Both the position numbers and the translations under genes were made by a program. From positions 1 through 9,993 of the forward strand of contig JAUYDU010000232.1 of the NCBI GenBank assembly GCA_030691665.1: a stretch of 9,993 nucleotides of DNA. Direction: 5' to 3'. Within the stretch, counting starts at the first letter, position 1; every line of letters begins with the position of its first letter. The stretch comes from Chloroflexota bacterium. GTDB lineage: Bacteria > Chloroflexota > Dehalococcoidia > SM23-28-2. The notes beneath the pieces were generated by a model that searched no databases, was not told the DNA's origin, and was given only the letters and a program-made list of their open reading frames with translations. Shown here piece after piece: positions 1-7,210 of the stretch.

Positions 1-627
1 CTCATATATGCCCTCTATCCCACTACCGGCATGAGGTTCCTGAGGCTGAAGTATGGCCTGGACAAGGAGATCCCCGACGACTGGAAGCCCCCGAAGGCGC
101 CAAAGACCCTGGAGGAAGCGAAGAGGGAAGAGGAGCTTATCGAACTGGCCAAAGCAGGCAAACTGGTGGAGAAACGGGAGGTGGTAGCGCCTCCCAAAGG
201 CCCCGGTATCCGAACCTTTAACGTCTTCGTGGGCGATGAATACTATCAGGTAGAGGTTGAGGCTGTTGGAGGCTCGCCGCCGATGTCCGCGGTTTCCTTA
301 GCTGGCTCCGCTGCGCCGGCTCCGGTAGGATCTGGGCCAGCAGCACCACCGGCGGCGGCGGAGAAGAAGCAGGCCGCACCGGCAGCCGGGGCCGTAGAGG
401 TCGCTGCCGGAGAGGCGACGATCGTGGCGCCCATGCCGGGGATGCTTATCCGCTACGAGGTGAAGGTGGGCGATCGCGTCCAGGCCGGCGATGTGGTTGT
501 CATCTTCGAAGCGATGAAGATGCAGAACAGTATGCCCAGTCCCATCGATGGGACGGTCAAGGCCTTGCCCTTCAAGCCGGGGGATCCGGTTCCCAAAGAC
601 GCGGTTATGGCGATAATTAGTCCCTAG
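1..627 (+). CDS. pycB: Biotin-dependent carboxylase/decarboxylase subunit, C-terminal part (pyruvate carboxylase subunit B / oxaloacetate decarboxylase alpha family), 5' truncated by window
   Basis: The frame is open from base 1 and reads LIYALYPTTGMRFLRLKYG before and through the ATG at 31, which matches the conserved C-terminal region of the PycB/OadA family. I therefore read 31 as an internal Met and the gene as starting outside the window. The visible 208 codons hold, in order, the end of the PYC/OADA conserved domain, a charged helical stretch, an Ala/Pro-rich flexible linker (about bases 298-390), and a biotinyl/lipoyl-attachment domain. The biotin-accepting lysine is codon 517-519 in EAMKMQN. 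The protein carries biotin to the carboxyltransferase site, joining pyruvate and oxaloacetate. The carboxyltransferase barrel is not visible, so pyruvate carboxylase subunit B and oxaloacetate/methylmalonyl-CoA decarboxylase alpha cannot be separated. The TCA-type genes downstream favour an anaplerotic role (inference). The stop is TAG at 625-627. Confidence 0.9.
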   Translation, partial: LIYALYPTTGMRFLRLKYGLDKEIPDDWKPPKAPKTLEEAKREEELIELAKAGKLVEKREVVAPPKGPGIRTFNVFVGDEYYQVEVEAVGGSPPMSAVSLAGSAAPAPVGSGPAAPPAAAEKKQAAPAAGAVEVAAGEATIVAPMPGMLIRYEVKVGDRVQAGDVVVIFEAMKMQNSMPSPIDGTVKALPFKPGDPVPKDAVMAIISP

Positions 628-687
628 GGCAACGCGATAGGAGACTCCCAAGTCATGCTGGAGCCGGCGAAACAGATTGCCCGCAGC

Positions 688-707
688 GGCAAAGCTTCAG
701 GCTTGCC
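688..707. terminator. Candidate hairpin downstream of the biotinyl-domain gene
   Basis: GGC (688-690) plus AAGC (692-695) pairs with GCTT (701-704) plus GCC (705-707) around the loop TTCAG, with one bulged A at 691. It lies about 60 nt past the stop at 627. There is no T-run on either side, so a classical intrinsic terminator is not shown; it may only be a 3'-end stem. Confidence 0.3.
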
Positions 708-760
708 CTTACAAAGCAGGGCTAATGGTCATTAAGTAAATAGTGGCGCAAGTGTTTGGC

Positions 761-809
761 AGAAGGTCGGGCTTAAGCCCGACGGCGACAGGCTGAAGCC
801 TGTCCTTCT
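761..809. repeat. Nested palindromic element (two hairpins enclosed by an outer stem)
   Basis: There is a perfect 18-bp palindrome, GTCGGGCTTAAGCCCGAC, at 766-783. A second hairpin follows, GACAGGCT (787-794), loop GA, AGCCTGTC (797-804). The flanks AGAAGG (761-766) and CCTTCT (804-809) are reverse complements, so the whole block can fold as a three-way junction. It sits between convergent genes (the biotinyl protein ending at 627 and the RAM-domain gene ending at 850), where a bidirectional 3'-end structure would be useful. The GGCT...AGCC core is shared with the array at 9170-9430, so this looks like one family of dispersed REP-like intergenic palindromes (inference). Confidence 0.75.
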
Positions 810-849
810 GGTGAGGCCAGTATCCTCTGAATGACCTTAAGCCCTGCAG

Positions 850-1086
850 CTACTCCGGCAGAGTGACCAGGGAGGTGGTACTCTGAATCCCGGCAATCTT
901 GCGGATCTTGTCCCCCAGAATGGGGGGTATCTCCGTTAGGTTGTCTACCTCGATCTCGGCCACGATGTCGTAAGGCCCCATTACCTCGTGCGTTTCCACT
1001 ACTCCCGGAATATCCCGCATGACATCAAGGACTCCCTTGGTCCTGCCGGGATCGGTAACCACCAACACGTAGGCCTTTATAGCCAT
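850..1086 (-). CDS. Stand-alone Lrp/AsnC ligand-binding (RAM) domain protein
   Basis: This 78-residue protein has no N-terminal helix-turn-helix and consists only of the alpha/beta RAM (regulation of amino acid metabolism) domain found at the C-terminus of Lrp/AsnC regulators. Visible hallmarks are the first strand KAYVLVV, the helix after GRTKGVL, and the GPYDIVAEIEVD segment (Gly37, Tyr39, Asp40) typical of the ligand-binding turn, followed by a helix and the last strand TTSLVTLP. Such domains form dimers and higher oligomers and bind amino acids or other small effectors. Without a DNA-binding part, a direct repressor role is unlikely. The ATG at 1086 is preceded on the minus strand by AGGAG with an 8-nt spacer, and a perfect TATAAT lies further upstream. 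It is divergent from korAB, which suggests but does not prove a link to 2-oxoacid metabolism. Confidence 0.88.
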   Translation of the reverse strand: MAIKAYVLVVTDPGRTKGVLDVMRDIPGVVETHEVMGPYDIVAEIEVDNLTEIPPILGDKIRKIAGIQSTTSLVTLPE

Positions 1087-1128
1087 GGATACAACTCCTG
1101 CCTGAGATACTGAGCCTGATTTTCGGCC

Positions 1129-1134
1129 ATTATA
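1129..1134 (-). promoter_or_regulatory. Candidate -10 box for the RAM-domain gene
   Basis: The minus strand reads TATAAT here, a perfect sigma70-type -10 hexamer, 42 nt upstream of the ATG at 1086. This predicts a leader of roughly 35 nt containing the AGGAG site. No good -35 hexamer is seen at 16-18 bp. A small inverted repeat, GCCGA (1142-1146) / TCGGC (1153-1157), covers the region just upstream and could be an operator, but five base pairs is weak. Confidence 0.45.
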
Positions 1135-1172
1135 CTACAATGCCGAGCAACTTCGGCCCGGCGAGGCGACCC

Positions 1173-1201
1173 AGGACACAAGTAATCGAGCGTGCTACAA
1201 T
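1173..1201 (+). promoter_or_regulatory. Candidate upstream promoter for korAB
   Basis: AGGACA (1173-1178, 4 of 6 to TTGACA) is separated by 17 bp from TACAAT (1196-1201), and TGC directly before it gives an extended -10 motif. Transcription would start near 1208, leaving a leader of about 110 nt before korA. It is supported only by similarity to consensus. Confidence 0.35.
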
Positions 1202-1258
1202 CGGTCTGGCTTTCCCAGGCTTCGATCACCGCCGCAGGACGGGGCCGGGCCACGGGCT

Positions 1259-1288
1259 TTGCGGAAAGCATGCACAGTGCGGTAAAAT
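1259..1288 (+). promoter_or_regulatory. Candidate proximal promoter for korAB
   Basis: TTGCGG (1259-1264), an 18-bp spacer and TAAAAT (1283-1288, 5 of 6 to TATAAT) would start transcription near 1295, giving a leader of only about 23 nt. The only Shine-Dalgarno-like string for korA, AGGGG at 1291-1295, would then lie at the extreme 5' end of the transcript and 22 nt from the ATG, too far for normal use. It competes with the candidate at 1173-1201. Confidence 0.3.
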
Positions 1289-1317
1289 AAAGGGGAAACG
1301 AGACTAGGCCCCCAAAT

Positions 1318-3072
1318 ATGCAAGCCAGGTCACACAAGGACAGCCAGGTAAGGAACGACTTCGTCATCCGCATCGGGGGCGACACCGCTATCGGCGGCGT
1401 GATCAGCACCGGCGAAAACTTTACTACCGCTGCCGCCCGCCTCGGCTTCCAGGTCTTCACCTTCCGCTCCTATCCCGCCGAGATCAAGGGCGGCCACGCC
1501 TGGTTCCAGGTGCGCATCAGCAACAGGCCCGTTCTCTCCACTGGCGACGGTGTGGATATCCTCGTCGCCTTCGACCAGGAGGCCTACGAACGTCACTGCG
1601 GGGAGCTGCGGGAAGGCAGCGTCATCATCTACGACTCCGACCTGGTGCAGGTCGACGATGGCAGGTTCATCCGCTACGGTGTGCCCTTCCAGCGCATCGC
1701 CCGCCAGGAGCTGAACTTCGCCCGCGGCACCAACGTCCTGGTGCTGGGGCTGATGGCCGGCCTGTTCGGGCTGCCGCTCGACTGTCTCCAGGACCTGGTG
1801 CGATTACGCTACAAGCGGCGGGCCGAACTGGTGGAGAAGAACCTGGAGGCCCTGGCCTACGGCTTCGATTACACCAAGAAGATCCGCAAGGAGGACAAGT
1901 ACTATCTAGGGACGAGCGACCACGTTAGTCGCCTGATAATGAGCGGCAACGACGCCATCGTGGCCGGGGCGCTCTATGCCGGCTGCCGCTTCTTCGCCGG
2001 CTACCCGATTACGCCCGCCTCTGACATTCTGGAGTCTATGGCCCGCGAGCTGCCCAGGCTGGGCGGCATCTGCCTCCAGGCCGAGGACGAGATGGCTGCC
2101 ATCGCTAGCTGCATCGGTGCCTCTTACGGCGGTACCAAGGCGATGACCGCCACCTCCGGCCCCGGCTTCTCCCTGATGATCGAACTCCTGGGCCTGGCCT
2201 CGATGACGGAGCTGCCGCTGGTGCTGGTGGACGCCCAGCGCTCGGGGCCCAGCACCGGCATGCCCACCAAGCTGGAGCAGGCGGACCTCTTCCAGGCTCT
2301 GTACGGCGGCCACGGTGACTTCCCTCGCATCGTCCTCGCCCCCGCCTCAGTGGAGGACTGCCTCTACCGGGCGGTGCACGCCTTCAACCTGGCCGAGAAG
2401 TATCAGATGCCGGTAATCGTGCTCTCCGACCAGTCTCTATCCCACCGCACCCAGACCATCGACATGCCCAATCTCTCCCGCCTGCCCGTAGTCAACCGCC
2501 TCCAACCCGGCGACGGCGCGAGCGAGGAGTACGCCCGCTACGCCCTTAGCGACACCGGCGTCTCACCCGTAGCTCTGCCGGGGGTTCACGTCCACACCTA
2601 CGTGGCGCCCGGCCTGGAGCATGACGAGCGCGGCCACCCCAACCAGTCACCCCAGGTGCACGAGGCGATGACCGAGAAGCGGTTCCTTAAGCTGAGCAGC
2701 GCCGCCGCCGACACCGACAGCCCCGACTGGGCGCCTCGCTACGGACACCCCAAGGCCCAGGTCGGCGTCATCGGCTGGGGCGCCAGCGAGGGGGCCATCC
2801 GCGAGGCGGTGGAGCGAGCCACAGCCAAGGGCTACAAGGTGGCCGCCCTTCACCCCAGGATCCTCAACCCCCTCCCCCAGGCTCAGATTCGCGAGTTCGC
2901 CGCCTCCGTCAAGCGGGTGCTGGTGCCGGAGGTGAACTACCAGGGCCAGTTCGCCCATCACCTGGCGGCCAGTCTGGGCATAAGCCCCGTTCGCTTCAAC
3001 AAGATCGGCGGGCTACCCTTCACACCCGCCGAGATCCTCGGCAAGATCGAGGAGGTAGCCAGCCATGTCTGA
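1318..3072 (+). CDS. korA: 2-oxoacid (probably 2-oxoglutarate):ferredoxin oxidoreductase, fused gamma-alpha subunit
   Basis: The 584-residue protein has the fused gamma-alpha layout and usual length of KorA-type subunits. The gamma domain (about residues 16-190) shows the GG...GGVISTGENF start and SYPAEIKGGHAWFQVRIS. The alpha N-terminal domain (about 207-385) carries YPITPASD at 229-236, the substrate-binding motif of the family, then TSGPGFSLM at 279-287 and GPSTGMPTK at 310-318. A C-terminal transketolase-like domain follows, with GLEHDERGHP and MTEKR, strings typical of KorA. With KorB it reversibly interconverts 2-oxoglutarate and succinyl-CoA using ferredoxin. The substrate is inferred from GPSTGMPTK, the EHDE-GH region and the neighbouring TCA genes; another 2-oxoacid is possible. 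The ATG at 1318 is the only start after the in-frame TAA at 1288, but it lacks a well-spaced Shine-Dalgarno. It overlaps korB by 8 nt, indicating coupled translation. Confidence 0.93.
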   Translation: MQARSHKDSQVRNDFVIRIGGDTAIGGVISTGENFTTAAARLGFQVFTFRSYPAEIKGGHAWFQVRISNRPVLSTGDGVDILVAFDQEAYERHCGELREGSVIIYDSDLVQVDDGRFIRYGVPFQRIARQELNFARGTNVLVLGLMAGLFGLPLDCLQDLVRLRYKRRAELVEKNLEALAYGFDYTKKIRKEDKYYLGTSDHVSRLIMSGNDAIVAGALYAGCRFFAGYPITPASDILESMARELPRLGGICLQAEDEMAAIASCIGASYGGTKAMTATSGPGFSLMIELLGLASMTELPLVLVDAQRSGPSTGMPTKLEQADLFQALYGGHGDFPRIVLAPASVEDCLYRAVHAFNLAEKYQMPVIVLSDQSLSHRTQTIDMPNLSRLPVVNRLQPGDGASEEYARYALSDTGVSPVALPGVHVHTYVAPGLEHDERGHPNQSPQVHEAMTEKRFLKLSSAAADTDSPDWAPRYGHPKAQVGVIGWGASEGAIREAVERATAKGYKVAALHPRILNPLPQAQIREFAASVKRVLVPEVNYQGQFAHHLAASLGISPVRFNKIGGLPFTPAEILGKIEEVASHV

Positions 3073-3958
3073 TCATCCCAGGAGCACGGCGGGCGGCACC
3101 CGCACCAGGGTGGCCCCCCGGCCGGAAGTCGTCCGCACGGCTAAGGACTACAAGGGCGAGGTCAAGCCCGTCTGGTGCCCCGGCTGCGGTGACTTCGGTG
3201 TGCTCAGCGCCGTCACCAAGGCCCTGGCCGCCCTCCAGGTGAAGCCGTACGAGGTGGTGATCGTCTCGGGCATCGGCTGCTCCAGCCGCATGCCCTATTT
3301 CATGAGCACGTACGGCCTGCACGGCGTGCACGGCCGAGCCATACCGCTCGCTAGCGGACTGAAGCTGAGCCGACCGGATCTCACGGTGTTCGCCATGGGC
3401 GGCGACGGCGACCTCATGAGCATCGGTGCGGGCCATCTACCCCACGTGGCCGCCCGCAACATCGATATCACCTGTGTGATGATGGACAACCAGGTCTATG
3501 GCCTGACCAAGGGGCAAGGCTCACCCACCTCGCCCATGGGCCACCTGTCCAAGTCCACCCCCTACGGCATGATCGCCAAGCCGGCCAAGCCAGTGCTTCT
3601 GGCTCTCACCTACGGCGCCACCTTCGTGGCCCGCGGCTATTCCGCCCAGCCCAACGAACTGAGCGAACTCATCGTCGAAGCCGTCCAGCACAAGGGGTTT
3701 TCCTTCATCCAGGTGCAGAGCCCTTGCACAGAGTTCTACAATACGTATGATCAGTACGACAGCCTGGTGACTGACCTGCCCGAAGACTGGGATCGCTCCG
3801 ACCTTCGGGCGGCCATCGACCTGGCCCTCACTGAGGACAAGGTGCACCTGGGAGTGTTCTTCGAAGAGGAGAGGCCGGTATATGAGATAGAGGCCAGGAA
3901 GTTCGAGGAGGAAGTCCAGCCCTTCGACCTCACCTCCTATCTCCGGCGCTTCGCCTGA
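3065..3958 (+). CDS. korB: 2-oxoacid (probably 2-oxoglutarate):ferredoxin oxidoreductase beta subunit
   Basis: This 297-residue thiamine-diphosphate-binding subunit holds the catalytic TPP and one 4Fe-4S cluster. CPGCG lies at 38-42 and GIGCSSR at 69-75. The TPP/Mg2+ motif is GDGD (113-116), running to DNQVYGLTKGQ (141-151). Four cysteines, C38, C41, C72 and C221, have nearly the spacing of the four cluster ligands known in archaeal 2-oxoacid:ferredoxin oxidoreductase beta subunits, so the cluster looks intact. The chain has an extra N-terminal tail of about 25 residues rich in Arg and Pro before the conserved core. No ferredoxin-like delta subunit gene adjoins the pair, as expected for the two-subunit type; electrons would pass to a separate ferredoxin. 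The start overlaps the korA stop, and aconitase follows after 91 nt. Confidence 0.94.
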   Translation: MSDHPRSTAGGTRTRVAPRPEVVRTAKDYKGEVKPVWCPGCGDFGVLSAVTKALAALQVKPYEVVIVSGIGCSSRMPYFMSTYGLHGVHGRAIPLASGLKLSRPDLTVFAMGGDGDLMSIGAGHLPHVAARNIDITCVMMDNQVYGLTKGQGSPTSPMGHLSKSTPYGMIAKPAKPVLLALTYGATFVARGYSAQPNELSELIVEAVQHKGFSFIQVQSPCTEFYNTYDQYDSLVTDLPEDWDRSDLRAAIDLALTEDKVHLGVFFEEERPVYEIEARKFEEEVQPFDLTSYLRRFA

Positions 3959-3986
3959 CCAGATCTGCGGATTTCAACCAGCGACA

Positions 3987-4023
3987 CCCGCCTGTCGCGG
4001 GATACGCTTGCCTGCCAGCGGGT
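3987..4023 (+). promoter_or_regulatory. Two mutually exclusive hairpins before the aconitase gene
   Basis: CCCGC (3987-3991) can pair with GCGGG (3997-4001) around CTGTC. Alternatively ACCCGC (3986-3991) can pair with GCGGGT (4018-4023). The two structures share a strand, as in attenuator-like leaders, and end 11 nt before the Shine-Dalgarno. The stems are short and GC-rich, and chance is a real explanation. The rest of the korB-acn gap shows nothing else. Confidence 0.2.
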
Positions 4024-4033
4024 GGGCGTGTCC

Positions 4034-4041
4034 AGGGAGGG
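4034..4041 (+). promoter_or_regulatory. Shine-Dalgarno that fixes the aconitase TTG start
   Basis: AGGGAGGG lies 8 nt before TTG at 4050. An in-frame TTG at 4008 also exists, but has no comparable site, and the 14 extra residues it would add do not resemble the start of an aconitase. The site therefore supports 4050. Confidence 0.8.
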
Positions 4042-4049
4042 TTGAAAAC

Positions 4050-5978
4050 TTGGGCAAGAGTCTGACCTACAAGATAGTAGAAGAGCACCTAGTCTCCGGG
4101 GAGCTAGAGCCCGGAACCGAGATAGGCATTCGAGTTGATCAGACGCTTACCCAGGACGCCACCGGCACGATGGCCTACCTTCAGTTCGAGGCCATGGGCG
4201 TCCCCCGCGTTCGCACCAAGCTCTCGGTGAGCTACGTCGACCACAACATGCTCCAGACCGGCTTCGAGAACGCCGACGACCATCGTTTCCTTCAGAGCAT
4301 CGCCGCCAGGTACGGCATCTACTTCTCCCGCCCCGGCAACGGCATCTGCCACCAGGTGCACCTCGAGCGCTTCGGCGTGCCCGGCCAGGTGCTCCTGGGC
4401 TCCGACAGCCACACCCCCACCAGCGGTGGCCTGGGCATGCTGGCCATCGGCGCCGGCGGCCTGGACGTGGCGGTGGCCATGGGCGGCGGGCCCTTCTACG
4501 TGATGGCGCCCAGGGTGGTCCTGGTGCGTCTCACGGGCAGCTTGCAGCCGTGGGTAGCGGCCAAGGACATCATCTTCGAGGTCCTGCGCCGCCAGACGGT
4601 GAAGGGCGGCCTGGGCAAGGTCTTCGAGTACGGCGGGCCGGGCGTGGCCAGCCTGTCGGTGCCCGAACGGGCCACCATCACCAATATGGGTGCTGAGCTG
4701 GGGGCCACTACCTCCGTCTTCCCTAGCGACGAGCGGACCCGCGAGTACCTGCGGGCCCAGAGGCGGGAGGAGGCCTGGCGCCCTCTGGCCGCCGACTCCG
4801 ACGCCGAATACGACGAGGTCGTCGAGATCGACCTCGACACCCTGGGGCCCCTTATCGCCCAGCCGTCCAGCCCCGACGCCGTGGTGCCGGTGGGAGACGT
4901 AGCCGGGACGAAGGTGGTTCAGGTGTGCGTGGGCAGTTGCACCAACTCCTCCTACCACGACCTGGCGGTGGCCGCCAGCGTCCTCAAGGGCCGCAAGGTC
5001 CACCCTCAGGTGAGCATGACGGTGACTCCCGGCTCGCGCCAGGTGTTCACCATGATCGCTCGCTCTGGCGCCCTGGCCGACCTCATCGAGGCCGGCGCTC
5101 GCATCCTGGAGTCGGCCTGTGGCCCCTGCATCGGCATGGGCCAGGCGCCCCCCAGCGACGGCGCCTCGCTGCGCACCTTCAATCGCAACTTCCCCGGCCG
5201 CAGCGGCACCTCCAACGATCGGGTGTTCCTGGCGAGCCCCGAGGTGGCAGCGGTCAGCGCCCTACGGGGGGTGATCAGCGACCCCCGGGAGTTCGGCGAG
5301 CCGCCCAGCATCGAGCTGCCCCGAGAGTTCTACGTCGACGACGACCTGATCATCCCGCCCGCCGACAAGCCGGACGAGGTGGAGATAGTTCGCGGGCCCA
5401 ACATCAAGCCCCTGCCCATCGCCGAGCCCCTGCCCGAGGCCATCCGCGGCAAGCTACTGATCAAGGTGGGCGACAATATCAGCACCGACACCATCCTGCC
5501 AGCGGGGGCCAAGATCCTGCCCCTGCGCTCCAACATTCCCGCCATCTCTGAGTACGTCTTCGCCTATGTGGACTCATCCTTCCCCCAGCGGGCCAAGGAG
5601 GCTGGCGCCAGCATGATCGCTGGCGGGGCCAACTACGGCCAGGGCTCCAGCCGCGAGCACGCTGCCCTGGCCCCCATGTACCTGGGAGTGAAGGCCGTTT
5701 TTGCCAAGACCTTCGCCCGCATGCATCACACCAACCTCATCAACTTCGGCATTCTGCCCCTGCGCTTCGTGGACGAAGCGGACTACGAGCGCCTGAACCC
5801 CGGCGACGAGCTGGAGATACCGAATGTTCGGGAGGCCATCCGCAATGGCCACGAGATCAAGGTACGCAACCTGAGCCGCGGCTACGAGTTCACCGCTCGT
5901 CACGAGCTCACGCCCCGGCAAGTGGAAATCGCGCTGGCCGGGGGGCTCCTAAACCATGTACGGAGCTCTCAACCCTAG
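4050..5978 (+). CDS. acn: Aconitate hydratase (Aquifex-type aconitase)
   Basis: The protein is 642 residues from the TTG at 4050, matching the roughly 640-660 length of the Aquifex-type aconitases rather than the roughly 900-residue AcnA/IRP class. It isomerises citrate and isocitrate through cis-aconitate in the cytoplasm. The N-terminal part has DQTLTQDATG (30-39), YVDHN (62-66) and GSDSHTPTSGG (117-127). The three 4Fe-4S ligands are C297 in GSCTNS and C357 and C360 in CGPC, so the labile-iron cluster site is complete. The C-terminal swivel domain has NISTDTILPAG (about 476-486) and NYGQGSSREH (528-537), which includes the substrate-binding Ser-Arg. 3-isopropylmalate dehydratase is a related alternative, but that enzyme is usually two separate subunits, and the icd gene 20 nt downstream supports aconitase. 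It is probably co-transcribed with korAB and icd. Confidence 0.94.
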   Translation: MGKSLTYKIVEEHLVSGELEPGTEIGIRVDQTLTQDATGTMAYLQFEAMGVPRVRTKLSVSYVDHNMLQTGFENADDHRFLQSIAARYGIYFSRPGNGICHQVHLERFGVPGQVLLGSDSHTPTSGGLGMLAIGAGGLDVAVAMGGGPFYVMAPRVVLVRLTGSLQPWVAAKDIIFEVLRRQTVKGGLGKVFEYGGPGVASLSVPERATITNMGAELGATTSVFPSDERTREYLRAQRREEAWRPLAADSDAEYDEVVEIDLDTLGPLIAQPSSPDAVVPVGDVAGTKVVQVCVGSCTNSSYHDLAVAASVLKGRKVHPQVSMTVTPGSRQVFTMIARSGALADLIEAGARILESACGPCIGMGQAPPSDGASLRTFNRNFPGRSGTSNDRVFLASPEVAAVSALRGVISDPREFGEPPSIELPREFYVDDDLIIPPADKPDEVEIVRGPNIKPLPIAEPLPEAIRGKLLIKVGDNISTDTILPAGAKILPLRSNIPAISEYVFAYVDSSFPQRAKEAGASMIAGGANYGQGSSREHAALAPMYLGVKAVFAKTFARMHHTNLINFGILPLRFVDEADYERLNPGDELEIPNVREAIRNGHEIKVRNLSRGYEFTARHELTPRQVEIALAGGLLNHVRSSQP

Positions 5979-5998
5979 GTCAGCAGAAAGGCGGGAAC

Positions 5999-7210
5999 AT
6001 GGATACCCAGGCGATTGAAAGGGCAAAGGAGCACTTCGCCGCCCTCCTCAGAGAGCAGATGGAGCGAGTAGAGCGGATGAAGAAGGCCGACGAATGGGTC
6101 GACTACCAGAAAATGAAGCCGATCATCATCGGCATCTGCGGCGGAGACGGCATCGGCCCTTACATCTCGCGCGAAACCCAGAGGATCCTGGAGTTTCTGC
6201 TGAGGCCGGAACTGGAAAGCGGCAAGGTGGTGTTCAAGGTCATTGAGGGATTGACCATCGAGAACCGAGCCAAGCACAACCAGGCTATTCCCGACGATGT
6301 GCTAGAAGAGCTCAAACAGTGCCACGTGATCCTGAAGGCGCCGACTACGACACCGCGCAAGGGAGACCCCTGGCCCAATATCGAGAGCGCCAACGTGGCC
6401 ATGCGGCGGGCCCTCGACCTCTTCGCCAACGTCAGACCGGTGAGGGTTCCCCAGGAAGACATCGACTGGATCTTCTTCCGAGAGAATACTGAGGGAGCCT
6501 ACGTCCTGGGAAGCCAAGGGATCAATGTCACGGATGACCTGGCCATCGACTTCACTGTCACCACCAAGCAGGGCAGCGATCGGATCATCCGCTTGGCCTT
6601 CGACTACGCCAAGAGGAACGGGGTTAACAAGGTAACCGTAGTCACCAAGGCCAATGTCGTGAAGACGACGGACGGCAAGTTCCTGGACATGGCTAGAGAA
6701 GTCGCCCGGGACTATCCTGAGGTCGAGTGGGACGACTGGTACATCGACATCATGACCGCCAAGCTGGTGGACCCCAAGCGGCGGACGCAGTTCCGGGTCA
6801 TCGTCCTACCCAACCTGTACGGTGACATCCTGACCGACGAGGCAGCGGAATTCCAGGGAGGGGTGGGAACGGCGGGCAGCGCCAACATCGGCAAGCGCTA
6901 CGCCATGTTCGAGGCCATCCACGGCAGTGCGCCCCGCATGGTCGAAGAAGGCCGTGCTGACTATGCCGATCCCAGCAGCCTGATCCGTGCCGCCTCAATG
7001 CTTCTGAACCACATCGGCTTTTCGGACCGCGGCAGGAAGCTGGAGATGGCCCTCGATACTTGCGGCACCTTTGAGAAGAAGCTAGAAGTCACGGGCCGAC
7101 CCACGGGGGCCACCGGAGCCGCCTTCGCCGACTATCTGATGAAGACCATCCAGGATCCAGCGCTGGAGCAGAAGTGGCAGAGCTATCAACCCAAGGCCAG
7201 GGTGGCCTAG
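5999..7210 (+). CDS. icd: Isocitrate dehydrogenase (isocitrate/isopropylmalate dehydrogenase family)
   Basis: The 403-residue protein oxidatively decarboxylates isocitrate to 2-oxoglutarate, or runs the reverse carboxylation. After a charged helical extension of about 40 residues, the core begins at GDGIGP (49-54). Isocitrate-binding residues are visible: SANVAMR (130-136), ANVRPV with R146, FRENTEGAY with R161 and Y168, and K217 in VTKANVVK. The metal-binding acids correspond to D250, D276 and D280, the last two in NLYGDILTD. The coenzyme loop is HGSAP (308-312), followed by Arg-Met. Typical NADP enzymes have Lys-Tyr there and NAD enzymes Asp-Ile, so specificity is not clear. SANV and ANVRPV favour isocitrate over 3-isopropylmalate or homoisocitrate, as does aconitase 20 nt upstream. 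The ATG follows AGGCGGG with a 4-nt spacer. A 127-nt gap to mdh holds only weak stems. Confidence 0.9.
   Translation: MDTQAIERAKEHFAALLREQMERVERMKKADEWVDYQKMKPIIIGICGGDGIGPYISRETQRILEFLLRPELESGKVVFKVIEGLTIENRAKHNQAIPDDVLEELKQCHVILKAPTTTPRKGDPWPNIESANVAMRRALDLFANVRPVRVPQEDIDWIFFRENTEGAYVLGSQGINVTDDLAIDFTVTTKQGSDRIIRLAFDYAKRNGVNKVTVVTKANVVKTTDGKFLDMAREVARDYPEVEWDDWYIDIMTAKLVDPKRRTQFRVIVLPNLYGDILTDEAAEFQGGVGTAGSANIGKRYAMFEAIHGSAPRMVEEGRADYADPSSLIRAASMLLNHIGFSDRGRKLEMALDTCGTFEKKLEVTGRPTGATGAAFADYLMKTIQDPALEQKWQSYQPKARVA

Noticed and set aside
31..33. ATG as the start of the first gene
   Set aside because: The frame is open to base 1 and the residues before the Met match the conserved family sequence, so it is an internal methionine.
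4008..4010. TTG as the aconitase start
   Set aside because: It has no good ribosome site and adds residues without family similarity; TTG at 4050 has AGGGAGGG at 8 nt.
4104..5003. Long open frame (299 codons) on the minus strand
   Set aside because: It is antisense to the clear aconitase coding frame, is of biased His/Gly/Ala composition, and matches no family; open frames of this kind are common opposite GC-rich genes.
4690..5551. Plus-strand open frames inside aconitase in another frame
   Set aside because: They are overlapped fully by the aconitase frame with intact Fe-S ligands and show only low-complexity Arg/Pro/Gly-rich translation.
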